From Bradyrhizobium sp. AZCC 2176 (lineage in GTDB: Bacteria; Pseudomonadota; Alphaproteobacteria; Rhizobiales; Xanthobacteraceae), in contig NZ_JAZHRX010000001.1 of the NCBI RefSeq assembly GCF_036924645.1, positions 2,170,001 through 2,234,000 of the forward strand: a stretch of 64,000 nucleotides of DNA. Reading direction: 5' to 3'. This document shows, one piece after another, positions 26,668 to 35,278 of the stretch. Within the stretch, counting starts at the first letter, position 1. Each line of letters begins with the position of its first letter. Below the pieces are notes generated by a model that saw only the letters and a list, made by a program, of their open reading frames with translations, did not search any database and was not told where the DNA came from. The position numbers were made by a program, and so were the translations under genes.

Positions 26668-27678
26668 ATGGACTTGCTCACTTACGCAAAAGACATCTCA
26701 AGCCGCATCGAAGCGCAGGCGGCGCGCGTCAATGTCCCGGTTGCCGTCTCGATTATCGACGTCCACGGCAACATCATCCTCAAGCATCGCATGAACGGCG
26801 CACCGGTGTTCGCTGCCGATCTGTCGGAGCGCAAGGCCTATACGTCCGCGCTGGTCGGAATTCGAACTGCTGACATGTCGCCGCTGGTCCAACCCGGGCA
26901 ACCCCTGTTCCCGATGATGTCGGTATCCGGCGGAAAGTATTTTTCGATGGGCGGCGGCTCACCGCTCAAGGTCGACGGCCAATTGGTGGCGGGCGTCGGC
27001 GTCAGCGGGGGCACGGTCGACCAGGATGTCGAGATACTGGAAGCGGGGCTCCGCGAGCCCGCAGCCGCGCGCATTCCGGACATGAAACTCGAAGTCGTCG
27101 TGATCCCGGTCTCCGACGTCGATCGCGCCAAGCGATTCTACGGCGGCCTTGGTTGGAGGCTCGATATCGATTATGCGACGGGTGACGACTATCGGGTGAT
27201 TCAGTTCACGCCGCCCGGATCCGGCTGCTCGATCATCTTCGGCACCAACGTCACCACGGAGGCGGCGGGCTCGGCGACGGGCCTGCATCTGATCGTGTCC
27301 GACATCGAGGCCACCCGTCGCGACCTGCTCCGCCGAGGCGTCCCGATCAGCGAACTATTCCATGACGCCGGCGGTATATTCCATCATGCCGTTTCGAAAG
27401 ACCTGCGCGGCGGCCCAAACCCGGAGCGGAAGAGCTACGCTTCCTACGCCTCGTTCAGCGATCCCGACGGCAATGCCTGGGTATTCCAGGAGGTCACCGC
27501 ACGACTGACCGGACACATCGCACCAGGCGATACAAGCTTTACCCCGGAACTGACGAATGTGGTCCGGGGGGCGTCCGCCCTCAAACCCGGCATCGAAACC
27601 ACGGAAGGCTTGAGCGACCTGCCCGGCGCCGCCGCTTTGCTTCAGCCCAAAATCGCAGGAGAAACCTATGTCCAATGA
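26668..27678 (+). CDS. fusion of a GlcG/HbpS-like domain and a VOC domain
   Basis: A 336-residue two-domain protein. Residues 1-133 are a GlcG/HbpS haem-degrading-like domain (SSRIEAQAARVNVPVAVSII, DVHGNIILKHRM, LSERKAYTSALVG, GVGVSGGTVDQDVEIL). Residues 139-290 are a VOC domain (MKLEVVVIPVSDVDRAKRFY, DYRVIQFTPPGSGCSIIFG, FSDPDGNAWVFQE) closely like the protein at 20686-21372. The ATG at 26668 follows AAAGGAAA; the longer frame is not supported. It overlaps the Tat hydrolase gene by 11 bases, so the two are coupled. The joint function is not known. Confidence 0.82.
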   Translation: MDLLTYAKDISSRIEAQAARVNVPVAVSIIDVHGNIILKHRMNGAPVFAADLSERKAYTSALVGIRTADMSPLVQPGQPLFPMMSVSGGKYFSMGGGSPLKVDGQLVAGVGVSGGTVDQDVEILEAGLREPAAARIPDMKLEVVVIPVSDVDRAKRFYGGLGWRLDIDYATGDDYRVIQFTPPGSGCSIIFGTNVTTEAAGSATGLHLIVSDIEATRRDLLRRGVPISELFHDAGGIFHHAVSKDLRGGPNPERKSYASYASFSDPDGNAWVFQEVTARLTGHIAPGDTSFTPELTNVVRGASALKPGIETTEGLSDLPGAAALLQPKIAGETYVQ

Positions 27679-28723
27679 AATCAACCACGATCGCCGCCGC
27701 CTGGTCGGCGCTGCAGCCTTGACCTTCGTCACCAGCCAGTTCGCGCTCAGCGGCGCAGCCGAAGCCCAACTATCAAAAGCGAAGCCGGCGAACCTGGGGC
27801 CGGTCAAGCCGGGCACGCACACGTCGTTCGCGCCACTGAAGCAGATCGACGCCGGCGTGCTCAGTGTCGGCTATGCCGAAGCCGGCCCGGCGCAAGGACC
27901 TGTGGTGATCCTGCTGCATGGATGGCCGTATGACATCTATAGCTTCGTCGACGTCGCTCCGCTGCTCGCAGCGGAAGGCTACCGCGTCATCATTCCCTTC
28001 CTGCGCGGCCACGGCACCACCAACTTTCTTTCCGATGCTACTCTTCGTAACGGACAACCACTGGCGATCGCAACCGACATCATCGCGCTGATGGATGCCC
28101 TCAATATCCAGAGGGCGACCCTTGCCGGATTCGATTGGGGCGCCCGAACCGCCGACATCATGGCGGCGCTTTGGCCGCAGCGATGCCAGGCGCTGGTCTC
28201 GGTGAGCGGATATCTGATCGGCAGCCAGGAGGCCGGCAAGAAGCCGCTGCCGCCGAAAGCCGAACTGCAATGGTGGTATCAGTTCTATTTCGCGACCGAG
28301 CGTGGCCGGGCCGGCTACGAGATGTATCGCCGCGAGTTTTCCAAACTGATCTGGCAGCTCGCTTCACCGAAATGGAATTTTGACGACGCCACTTTCGAGC
28401 GCACCGCAAAAGCCTTCGACAATCCGAATCATGTCGCGATCGTGATTCACAATTATCGCTGGCGGCAAGGCCTTGCCGAAGGGGAAGCAAAATACGACGC
28501 GCTTGAGAAGCAACTTGCCGAGGCTCCGGTCATCGGTGTTCCCACCATCACCATGGAGGGCGACGCCAACGGCGCACCGCATCCCGAGCCCGCGGCCTAC
28601 GCCAAGAAGTTCACCGGCAAGTACGCGCATCGGACCATCAAGGGCGGCATCGGGCACAACCTGCCGCAAGAAGCGCCCGGCGCGTTCGCGGAGGCTATCA
28701 TCGACGTCGTCGCCGACAGCTGA
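27668..28723 (+). CDS. Tat-exported alpha/beta hydrolase (epoxide hydrolase/dehalogenase type)
   Basis: This 351-residue protein has a twin-arginine leader (HDRRRLVGAAALTFV, cleavage probably after AEA near residue 33) and an alpha/beta hydrolase domain. The oxyanion motif HGWP is at 84-87, nucleophile Asp156 lies in AGFDWGAR and a C-terminal His lies in GGIGHNLPQEAP. An Asp nucleophile points to epoxide hydrolase, haloalkane or fluoroacetate dehalogenase activity. It is coupled to the GlcG-VOC gene by an 11-base overlap and mirrors the Tat epoxide hydrolase of the minus-strand operon. Confidence 0.83.
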   Translation: MSNEINHDRRRLVGAAALTFVTSQFALSGAAEAQLSKAKPANLGPVKPGTHTSFAPLKQIDAGVLSVGYAEAGPAQGPVVILLHGWPYDIYSFVDVAPLLAAEGYRVIIPFLRGHGTTNFLSDATLRNGQPLAIATDIIALMDALNIQRATLAGFDWGARTADIMAALWPQRCQALVSVSGYLIGSQEAGKKPLPPKAELQWWYQFYFATERGRAGYEMYRREFSKLIWQLASPKWNFDDATFERTAKAFDNPNHVAIVIHNYRWRQGLAEGEAKYDALEKQLAEAPVIGVPTITMEGDANGAPHPEPAAYAKKFTGKYAHRTIKGGIGHNLPQEAPGAFAEAIIDVVADS

Positions 28724-28800
28724 CGGGACGCCAGAGCGGGACCTGCGGGCTGGCCAGTTGCGGCCCGCGGGTTGCCTCGCTCCAGCAACGGAGAACGAGA

Positions 28801-28887
28801 ATGCGCAGGGCAGTCACAATCGCGGCATTGGTTACGATCGTTCTGGTCACGCTGATCCAGTTTGCGCCATCTTTCTTGTTTGGATAG
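28801..28887 (+). CDS. 28-residue single-helix membrane peptide
   Basis: The frame starts MRRAVTIAALVTIVLVTL and ends FAPSFLFG, a basic start followed by one hydrophobic helix. GGAGAACGAG lies just upstream as a ribosome site, and the stop is 11 bp before the next gene. It fits the operon spacing and looks like a real small protein, but its role is unknown. Confidence 0.5.
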   Translation: MRRAVTIAALVTIVLVTLIQFAPSFLFG

Positions 28888-28898
28888 GACCGCCTGCG

Positions 28899-30659
28899 AT
28901 GGCACGATTGGTTTCAGTCAATGTTGGTCTGCCGCGCGACATCGTTTGGCAGGGCAAAACGGTGCACACCGGCATTTGGAAAACGCCCGTCGAAGGGCCG
29001 CGGATGGCACGCCGTCTCAACATCGACGGTGACGGCCAGGGTGACTTGAATGGTCATGGCGGTGAACGTCGAGCGGTGTTTGTCTATCAGCTGGATTCCT
29101 ATCGGTATTGGCAAAGCCATCTCGGACGAGATGACTTCGTTTACGGGCAATTCGGTGAGAATTTTACGGTCGATGGCCTGCCGGATGCGGAAGTTTGCAT
29201 TGGCGATCGTTACCGGATCGGCGGCGCGCTATTCGAGGTGACGCAACCGCGCGTCACCTGCTACCGCCTCGGCATCCGCATGAACGAGCCCGAGATGGCC
29301 GGGCTTGTGGTCAAGCACGGCAGACCCGGCTTCTATTTCCGTGTGCTGGAGGAAGGGCAAGTACAGGCTGGCAACGAGATCATTCAGGTCGCTTCCGGCC
29401 CCGAGCGCATGAGCGTGTCCGAGATCGATGCACTGCTATACAAGCCGGGTCACCCCCGCGACCGGCTGGAGCGTGCGCTACGCATCCCGATGCTGAGCGT
29501 CGGATGGCGTCGGTCGCTCGAAGCGTTGCTCACACAGGCGCGCGACGGCGGTACGACGACCGGAAATGCGGGGCTCAACGCAGCAGCCGGACCACCGCCG
29601 GCCTGGCGTGGATTCCGCCCCTTCCGTGTCTCGCGCAAGGTGCGCGAGAGCGGCAACGTGATCTCGCTGCTGCTCGAACCCGTGGACGGACAGCCCATCG
29701 CGAGCGCCCTCCCCGGGCAGTTCGTCGTGCTGCGACTCGAGCCAGCGTTTGCGCCTGCGCTGATGCGCAGCTATTCACTGTCGGGTGAACCCGTTGCCTC
29801 GCACTATCGCGTCAGCATCAAGCGGGAAGCGCATGGTGCGGCCGGTGCCTTCATCGACGACAAGCTGCAGATCGGCGAGATCGTTCAGGTAAGCGCGGCG
29901 CGCGGCGACTTCACCCTGCGCCCCGGCGACACGCCTGTTGTCTTGCTGAGTGCCGGGATCGGCGTGACGCCGGTACTCGCGATGCTGCATGCACTGGTGG
30001 CCGAGGCGTCGACGCGGGAAGTCTGGTGGCTGCACGGAACGCGTAACGGCCGCGAGCATCCCTTCTCCGAAGAGACGCGTGAGCTGCTCAATTCGCTTCC
30101 TCACCACCATAGCTATGTTTGTTACAGCTCGCCCGCCCCAAACGATCGACCTGGTGTCGATTTCGACGCTGCGGGGCGCCTCAACATCCAGGCATTCCAG
30201 AAACTTGACCTGCCGCGCAATGCTGATTTTTACATTTGCGGCCCGTCGATGTTCATGAGCGACTTGACTGCCGGCCTTGCCGCACTGGGCATCGCACCGG
30301 ATCGCATCCACACCGAGCTTTTCGGCGCCGGTCCATCAATTACGCCAGGAATTGCGGCCGCGCCGCGGCGGCAGCCACATCTGCCGGCAGGGCCCGCCGC
30401 AACGGGACCGATGATTTCGTTTGCCCGTAGCGGCCTCGATGTGCGCTGGGGGTCATCGTTCCAGAGCCTGCTCGAGCTGGCCGAGGCTTGCGACGTGCCC
30501 GTGCGGTTTGCGTGTCGAACCGGCGTTTGCCACACCTGCGAGAGTGGACTTGTGGCGGGAACGGTCGGTTATCGGCCGGACCCGGTCGATGCGCCGGCAG
30601 AGGGCAACGTGCTGATTTGCTGTGCTCAGCCGACAGGCGACGTTGTAATCGATTTGTGA
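28899..30659 (+). CDS. MOSC domain fused to ferredoxin-reductase and 2Fe-2S ferredoxin domains
   Basis: This 586-residue cytoplasmic flavoprotein has three parts. A MOSC domain (about 1-170: GDLNGHGGERRAVFVYQ, GQFGENFTVDGL, RVTCYRLGIRM) carries the Cys that binds the sulfurated molybdenum cofactor. An FAD/NAD(P) reductase (about 225-460) has MRSYSLSG for FAD and LLSAGIGVTPVLAML for NAD. A plant-type 2Fe-2S domain (CRTGVCHTCESGL ... CC) forms the C terminus. The order matches known MOSC-reductase fusions that pass electrons to oxygenases or reduce N-hydroxylated compounds. No oxygenase is encoded beside it. The true start is the ATG at 28899. Confidence 0.87.
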   Translation: MARLVSVNVGLPRDIVWQGKTVHTGIWKTPVEGPRMARRLNIDGDGQGDLNGHGGERRAVFVYQLDSYRYWQSHLGRDDFVYGQFGENFTVDGLPDAEVCIGDRYRIGGALFEVTQPRVTCYRLGIRMNEPEMAGLVVKHGRPGFYFRVLEEGQVQAGNEIIQVASGPERMSVSEIDALLYKPGHPRDRLERALRIPMLSVGWRRSLEALLTQARDGGTTTGNAGLNAAAGPPPAWRGFRPFRVSRKVRESGNVISLLLEPVDGQPIASALPGQFVVLRLEPAFAPALMRSYSLSGEPVASHYRVSIKREAHGAAGAFIDDKLQIGEIVQVSAARGDFTLRPGDTPVVLLSAGIGVTPVLAMLHALVAEASTREVWWLHGTRNGREHPFSEETRELLNSLPHHHSYVCYSSPAPNDRPGVDFDAAGRLNIQAFQKLDLPRNADFYICGPSMFMSDLTAGLAALGIAPDRIHTELFGAGPSITPGIAAAPRRQPHLPAGPAATGPMISFARSGLDVRWGSSFQSLLELAEACDVPVRFACRTGVCHTCESGLVAGTVGYRPDPVDAPAEGNVLICCAQPTGDVVIDL

Positions 30660-30697
30660 ACGTGCTGCGTGAGTTTGCCAATCCCGGAGAAGATCAA

Positions 30698-31303
30698 ATG
30701 CGATCCGACATGATCCAAGGCGCTGTCTTTCCCGACTACGAGCTCAGCGACCACACCGGAAAGCATCGCAAGCTCTCCGAACTGCAGGAGCAGGATCCGA
30801 TGGTGGTCGTGCTTGGTCGCGGCGGCTTCTGTCCCAAGGACCGCCGTCAGGCCGAAGGTTTGCTCGAACTCCATCGCGAGATGGAGGTCGGCTATTGCCG
30901 GCTGGTCACGATCACGACCGACAACATCATCCAGACGAACGAATACCGGAGCGGCGTGGGCGCGCACTGGACCTTTCTCTCCGACTCCCGGCGCATCGTT
31001 CAGAAGGATCTCGACATCGCCGAATACACCGATCCCGTTCACGACCCGATGATCCCGCATGTGGTCGTGCTAGAACCCGGCCTCGTCATTCACAAGATCT
31101 ACAAAGGCTACTGGTTCTTCGGTCGTCCGACCGTCGAGGAACTCCGGCAGGACCTGCGCGCCGTCACCAGGAAATGCCGGCCGGACTGGGACATCACGAC
31201 AGCCGAGCTGAAGGCGGCGTGGCAGCAGGGCCGCAAAGAGCGGTTCTATCCGTACGGCAAGACGTACGCTCAAACCCTCCGCGACGAGCGTCGAGGCGGA
31301 TAA
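30698..31303 (+). CDS. peroxiredoxin-like (AhpC/TSA-fold) protein
   Basis: This 201-residue thioredoxin-fold protein has GAVFPDYELSDHTGKHRKLS at the start and one Cys45 in LGRGGFCPKDRRQAEGL, the place of the peroxidatic Cys. The usual PxxxT before it is replaced by GRGG, so the activity may differ from a typical peroxiredoxin. No resolving Cys is obvious apart from Cys in TRKCRPDW. The ATG at 30698 follows GGAGAAG. It closes the plus-strand set behind site D and supports an oxidative or electrophile stress role. Confidence 0.75.
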   Translation: MRSDMIQGAVFPDYELSDHTGKHRKLSELQEQDPMVVVLGRGGFCPKDRRQAEGLLELHREMEVGYCRLVTITTDNIIQTNEYRSGVGAHWTFLSDSRRIVQKDLDIAEYTDPVHDPMIPHVVVLEPGLVIHKIYKGYWFFGRPTVEELRQDLRAVTRKCRPDWDITTAELKAAWQQGRKERFYPYGKTYAQTLRDERRGG

Positions 31304-31357
31304 AGACGGCGTTTTGCCCGTGTTTCTACGGACTTAGCTGGCAAATACAACAGCGGA

Positions 31358-31375
31358 TAACAACGCTTAACGAGC
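31358..31375 (+). promoter_or_regulatory. TAAC direct-repeat element, site E
   Basis: Reads TAACAACGCTTAACGAGC, a perfect match to the consensus, with a near-match CAAC 10 bp further upstream (31348). It ends 61 bp before the ATG at 31437, about the same distance as site C from its gene. The gene behind each of these two sites encodes one of the two paralogous orphan proteins. Confidence 0.75.
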
Positions 31376-31436
31376 GAATGCCGTCATTTGAGCTTACCTC
31401 AGTGGGCGAAGGCAACCCATGCATAAGGTAAAGCCG

Positions 31437-32156
31437 ATGATTCCATTATTGGCAGATGCGATCGAGGCCCATGGCGGGCTGCACCAATGGAAGACGCACA
31501 ACCATCTCTCGGCGACGATCAGGTGCGGAGGTGATTTGTGGGCGCTGAAGGAAATCGAGCAGGATCAAACGCCGCGAACGATCCGGATTGATTTGCATCG
31601 TGAGTCGGCATCCATCGCACCGTTCGGACGACCCGGTCAGCGCATGGATTTCACGCCGGGACACATCGCCCTCGTCACCGAAGACGAGCGCGTCATCGCG
31701 GAAAGAAACAGCCCGCGCGCGTCATTTGTACAGCATGATATGCGCACGCATTGGGATCCGCTGCATCGCGGCTATTTCAACGGCTACGCGCTGTGGACCT
31801 GCCTGACCACGCCCTTTCTGCTGGCGATGAAAGGATTTCAGATCCGGGAGATTGAACCGTGGCGCGAAGGCTCGGAGATCTGGCGCGGCCTCCGGGCGAC
31901 CTTTCCTGCCGCGATCGCAAGCCATAGCACTGAGCAGGATTTCTATTTCGGACCAGACATGCTCATTCGCCGGCATGATTACCACGTGGAAATCGCTGGG
32001 AACTTTTCGGCTGCCCAATACATCTCTGAATTGGTGAGTATCGACGGCATCAAGATTCCGACCAGGCGGAGAGTTTATCTGCGCGACGAGAACCTGATGC
32101 CGATGCTCGATACTTTGATGGTCTCGATCGACCTCTCCGGCTTTCGCTTCGGCTGA
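31437..32156 (+). CDS. orphan protein, paralogue of the product of 24772-25479
   Basis: A 239-residue protein of unknown family. I choose the ATG at 31437 because MIPLLADAIEAHGGLHQWK then aligns with the paralogue start MALVDDAIEASGGLARWNK; an ATG at 31419 is also open. Shared blocks are TTPFLLA, a W-rich E-PW block followed by W-RLRA-FP, and a Y-F--D-L-RR-DY strand. Its C-terminal part (SIDGIKIPTRRRVYLRD) adds LolA/LolB-like character, but that is a guess. It ends 7 bp before the converging regulator gene and carries site E upstream. Confidence 0.7.
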   Translation: MIPLLADAIEAHGGLHQWKTHNHLSATIRCGGDLWALKEIEQDQTPRTIRIDLHRESASIAPFGRPGQRMDFTPGHIALVTEDERVIAERNSPRASFVQHDMRTHWDPLHRGYFNGYALWTCLTTPFLLAMKGFQIREIEPWREGSEIWRGLRATFPAAIASHSTEQDFYFGPDMLIRRHDYHVEIAGNFSAAQYISELVSIDGIKIPTRRRVYLRDENLMPMLDTLMVSIDLSGFRFG

Positions 32157-32163
32157 GCCGCCG

Positions 32164-35058
32164 CTATTGCGAACGCGTCTCACCCAGCATGGTGCGTGCA
32201 GCTTTCAGATCGGCGGTTTCAAAGCCTTCGGAGAACCGGGCATAGGTTTCAGCTACACCAGCCAGCGGATCCACGAGACCCTGCTGATGTCGAAGCCGCG
32301 CAAGCGACATCTCCGTTCGTAGCCGCCAGGACAGCGCCCCCTGCCGTTCGGCCAGCGCGACAGATACTGCAAAGCTTGCTTCCGCAGTTGCAAGGTCGTC
32401 GCTGCGCGCCTCGAGCTCACCACGCAAGCGCAGCAGCTCCGGCATGTCGAAGGCCGCCCCCTCCGGCTCCACACGCGCGATTGTCTCGTTCAGCACCTTG
32501 AGAGCCTCCGGCAACCGGCCCAATGCCGCGAGTCCCTGCGACAACTCTGCAACGAAAGCGGACGCGTAGAGTTCGTAGCGGTCGGCATGCAGGCGCGGCA
32601 GCGAAGACTGCAACAGCTCGATGCCGGCCTTCAGTTCTCCGCGGGCAATCATGATCTGTCCGCGGAACCCCACGGCGACGGCCTGATAGGGCGTCAGTCC
32701 GTGGATGCCGGCATGCGCGGACAGCCGGCCGGCAAGGGATTCGACCGCCTCCCAGTCGCCGATCCATCCGTACAGAGACGCCGACCAGCACAGCGCGATG
32801 CTGTGCATCACGACGTCGCGCGGTGCCGCTGTGCCCGTCAGCGGTCGAACGCATTCGACTGCCCGGTCTGGAAAGCCACGCAACCACAGCACCCGTGCGA
32901 GCGGAATCTGTGGCGTTCTGGCATAGGCAAAATGCCCCGGCAGGGCGCTGCGCAGCGCCGCATCGCCCTGCACGCCTACATCCAAATGGACCTGCGCTTC
33001 GGTCTGGTCACCGACCAGATGGTAGGAGACTCCGACGAGGGCCTTGGCGCCAGCGAGCCCAGCAGGGTCGCCGATCGCCCGCGCAACCTTCTCGGCCTCG
33101 AGAGCCACCGGCAACAGGTGCTGATACTCGCCGGTCCGGCGATAGAACATGTTGAGCCGTGCCAGCAGTCTGAACTTGTGGGACAGGTCATCGAGGCCTT
33201 CCGCAATCTCGAGACCGCGGCGGAGCGCTCCCTCGGCCTGCTCGCTGTTGCGCTCGGTGAACATGAAGGCATGACCCAGCGTCGACTGGAGTTCTAGCTC
33301 CCATGCGGTTCCGCGACTGCTGTCATCGAGGTCCGCGAGCGCGCGACTGCACCAGATACGTCCCTCGTTCAGCAGATTGAGTTCGACAAACAGCCTGGCG
33401 CAAGCGCCCGCCAGCGGCACGCGGAGGTCCGCGCCGTCGTCATTGGCATAGACCCAGCTCAACGCGGCCCGGGCGTCGGCGAGCAGACTTGCGCGCTCCT
33501 GCGCACGAGATGCCTGGCCGCCTCCGCTCGCTTCGGCCATGGTTGCCTCAAGCACCTGCTGAACGTAGCCGGCATGCCGGCGAAGCGTGTCCGGCGCCTC
33601 GCCGCAATCGACCAGCTTCTGCATGGCATAAGCCTTGGTAGTGTCGAGCAGGCGATAGCGCGTAGAGCCACCATCCGGCCGCGCCGAGACCAGCGACTTG
33701 GCGACGAGTTGGCCGAGCGCATCGACGACTTGATCGGCCGGCGCGCGCCCATCGCTCGCCACGGTGAGCGCGCCTTGCAGCGTGAACTGGCCGGCGAAAA
33801 CAGCCAGACGCCGCAGTGCCGTCCGCTCGCTCTCGTCGATCAGACCATAGCTCCAATCCAGCGTGGCCCCGAGCGTCTGATGCCGCGGCGGCGCGGTTCG
33901 CCTTCCACGCCATTCCAGCTTCAGGCGGCCGTCGAGCAGCGTTGCGACCTCGCGCAATCCGTGAACACCGACGCGGACCGCGGCCAGTTCGATCGCCAGC
34001 GCAATGCCATCGAGCTTGCCGCAAATTTCCGCCAACACATCCGCATCGTCATCGGTAAGGTCGGCACGATGACCTGCGGCTGTAGCCCGCTCCATGAACA
34101 GCCGTACGGCCGGATAGCTCAGTGCCTCGCTGACACTCAGCCCAGTTCCCTGAGGCGGCGCTTGCAGCGGAACAAGCTCGAAAATCTGCTCACCCTGCAC
34201 CAACAGCGACTCCCGGCTGGTCGCAAGGATGCTGACGTTGGGTGCCCGCTGGTGGATGTTTTCCGCAAGCCCTGCGACGACGTCGATGACATGCTCGCAG
34301 CCGTCGAGTACCAGCAGGAGACGACGATCGCGCAGAAAGGCGATGATGCTGTCGGTCGGGTCGGCGTGATGCACCACAAGGCCGAGCGACGCAGCGACGC
34401 TGCTCGCCACGAGCGTCGCGTCCTTTAGGGGACCGAGGTCAAGAAAATAGACATGGCCTTCGAACGCGTCCAGCATGTCATGGGCCAGCGCGACGGCGAC
34501 GGTCGTCTTGCCAATTCCGCCTGGACCTCTCAGCGTGACGAAGCGATCGCTCAGCAGCCGCGCCGACAAACCCTTGAGGGTATCCTCCCTGCCGACCATC
34601 CGCTCCAATCGGTGCGGCAGCGAAACCGGCCCGGACTTCTCTGAGGCTGTGTTCGCCGATGGCCTGGGCAACGGCGCCGGTGCTGGCATCGGCACGCTGC
34701 GCTGTACGGGAGCGACGAAGCAATATCCCCGACTGGGAACGTTGGTAATGTAGCGTGCGCCGTCCTTGCCATCACCGAGCGCCTTGCGCAGCTCGGCAAT
34801 ATGAACCCGCAGGCTGATTTCCTCGACGACAAGGCCCGACCAGGCAAAGGCTAGAATTTCTTCCTTTGGAATTACCTCTCCCGCGCGGCTCAGCAGCAGC
34901 CGCAAGATATCCGTTGCCCGACCGCCCAGCTTGACAGGCACGCCGTTCTTCTCGAGCAGCCGCGTCCTGAGTGAGAATGGGCCAAACGAGGCGACCTCTG
35001 GTTCGTGGTTTGTCGCTGCGCGAGCGCTGGCTGGATGCCTGCTATCCGTACCCGACAT
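32164..35058 (-). CDS. winged-helix DNA-binding, STAND-type ATPase regulator (paralogue 2)
   Basis: A 964-residue paralogue of the product of 21566-24418 with the same order. The winged helix (about 22-118: FGPFSLRTRLLE, KLGGRATDILRLLLSRAGEV, PSRGYCFVAPVQ) is followed by an ATPase with Walker A GPGGIGKTT at 178-186 and Walker B LLLVLDGCEH near 247-256, then LATSRESLL, GIALAIELAAVRV and a long TPR-like C terminus. It probably switches transcription when a ligand or partner binds the C-terminal region. TAAC pairs lie upstream at 35194-35217 and 35279-35296. The two paralogues may bind the same sites or split them. Confidence 0.85.
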   Translation of the reverse strand: MSGTDSRHPASARAATNHEPEVASFGPFSLRTRLLEKNGVPVKLGGRATDILRLLLSRAGEVIPKEEILAFAWSGLVVEEISLRVHIAELRKALGDGKDGARYITNVPSRGYCFVAPVQRSVPMPAPAPLPRPSANTASEKSGPVSLPHRLERMVGREDTLKGLSARLLSDRFVTLRGPGGIGKTTVAVALAHDMLDAFEGHVYFLDLGPLKDATLVASSVAASLGLVVHHADPTDSIIAFLRDRRLLLVLDGCEHVIDVVAGLAENIHQRAPNVSILATSRESLLVQGEQIFELVPLQAPPQGTGLSVSEALSYPAVRLFMERATAAGHRADLTDDDADVLAEICGKLDGIALAIELAAVRVGVHGLREVATLLDGRLKLEWRGRRTAPPRHQTLGATLDWSYGLIDESERTALRRLAVFAGQFTLQGALTVASDGRAPADQVVDALGQLVAKSLVSARPDGGSTRYRLLDTTKAYAMQKLVDCGEAPDTLRRHAGYVQQVLEATMAEASGGGQASRAQERASLLADARAALSWVYANDDGADLRVPLAGACARLFVELNLLNEGRIWCSRALADLDDSSRGTAWELELQSTLGHAFMFTERNSEQAEGALRRGLEIAEGLDDLSHKFRLLARLNMFYRRTGEYQHLLPVALEAEKVARAIGDPAGLAGAKALVGVSYHLVGDQTEAQVHLDVGVQGDAALRSALPGHFAYARTPQIPLARVLWLRGFPDRAVECVRPLTGTAAPRDVVMHSIALCWSASLYGWIGDWEAVESLAGRLSAHAGIHGLTPYQAVAVGFRGQIMIARGELKAGIELLQSSLPRLHADRYELYASAFVAELSQGLAALGRLPEALKVLNETIARVEPEGAAFDMPELLRLRGELEARSDDLATAEASFAVSVALAERQGALSWRLRTEMSLARLRHQQGLVDPLAGVAETYARFSEGFETADLKAARTMLGETRSQ

Positions 35059-35193
35059 CCACGACCTGCGGCTCTTTGCGGAAAAGCTATTCCGAGAAAT
35101 TCGCTTTACAGATTAATCGCTTAGGGAATGGTTGGCAACCGTCGCCGCCGATCTTATCGACGAGTCCGCAGCATTGCTCGCGGATTGCCGCCA

Positions 35194-35217
35194 TAACAGG
35201 ATCTTCCATCGCCTAAC
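35194..35217 (+). promoter_or_regulatory. weak TAAC pair, site F
   Basis: Two TAAC cores (35194 and 35214) are 20 bp apart, two turns of the 10-bp repeat, with the middle copy missing. They lie 136-160 bp upstream of the second STAND regulator but on the opposite strand to its coding sense. They could serve autoregulation. The evidence is much weaker than for sites A-E. Confidence 0.35.
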
Positions 35218-35278
35218 ACGCCCCGGCCGAAGCCTCTTTCAGCTTGCTCATCACGACCACGCAAGAGCGAACGATCCA

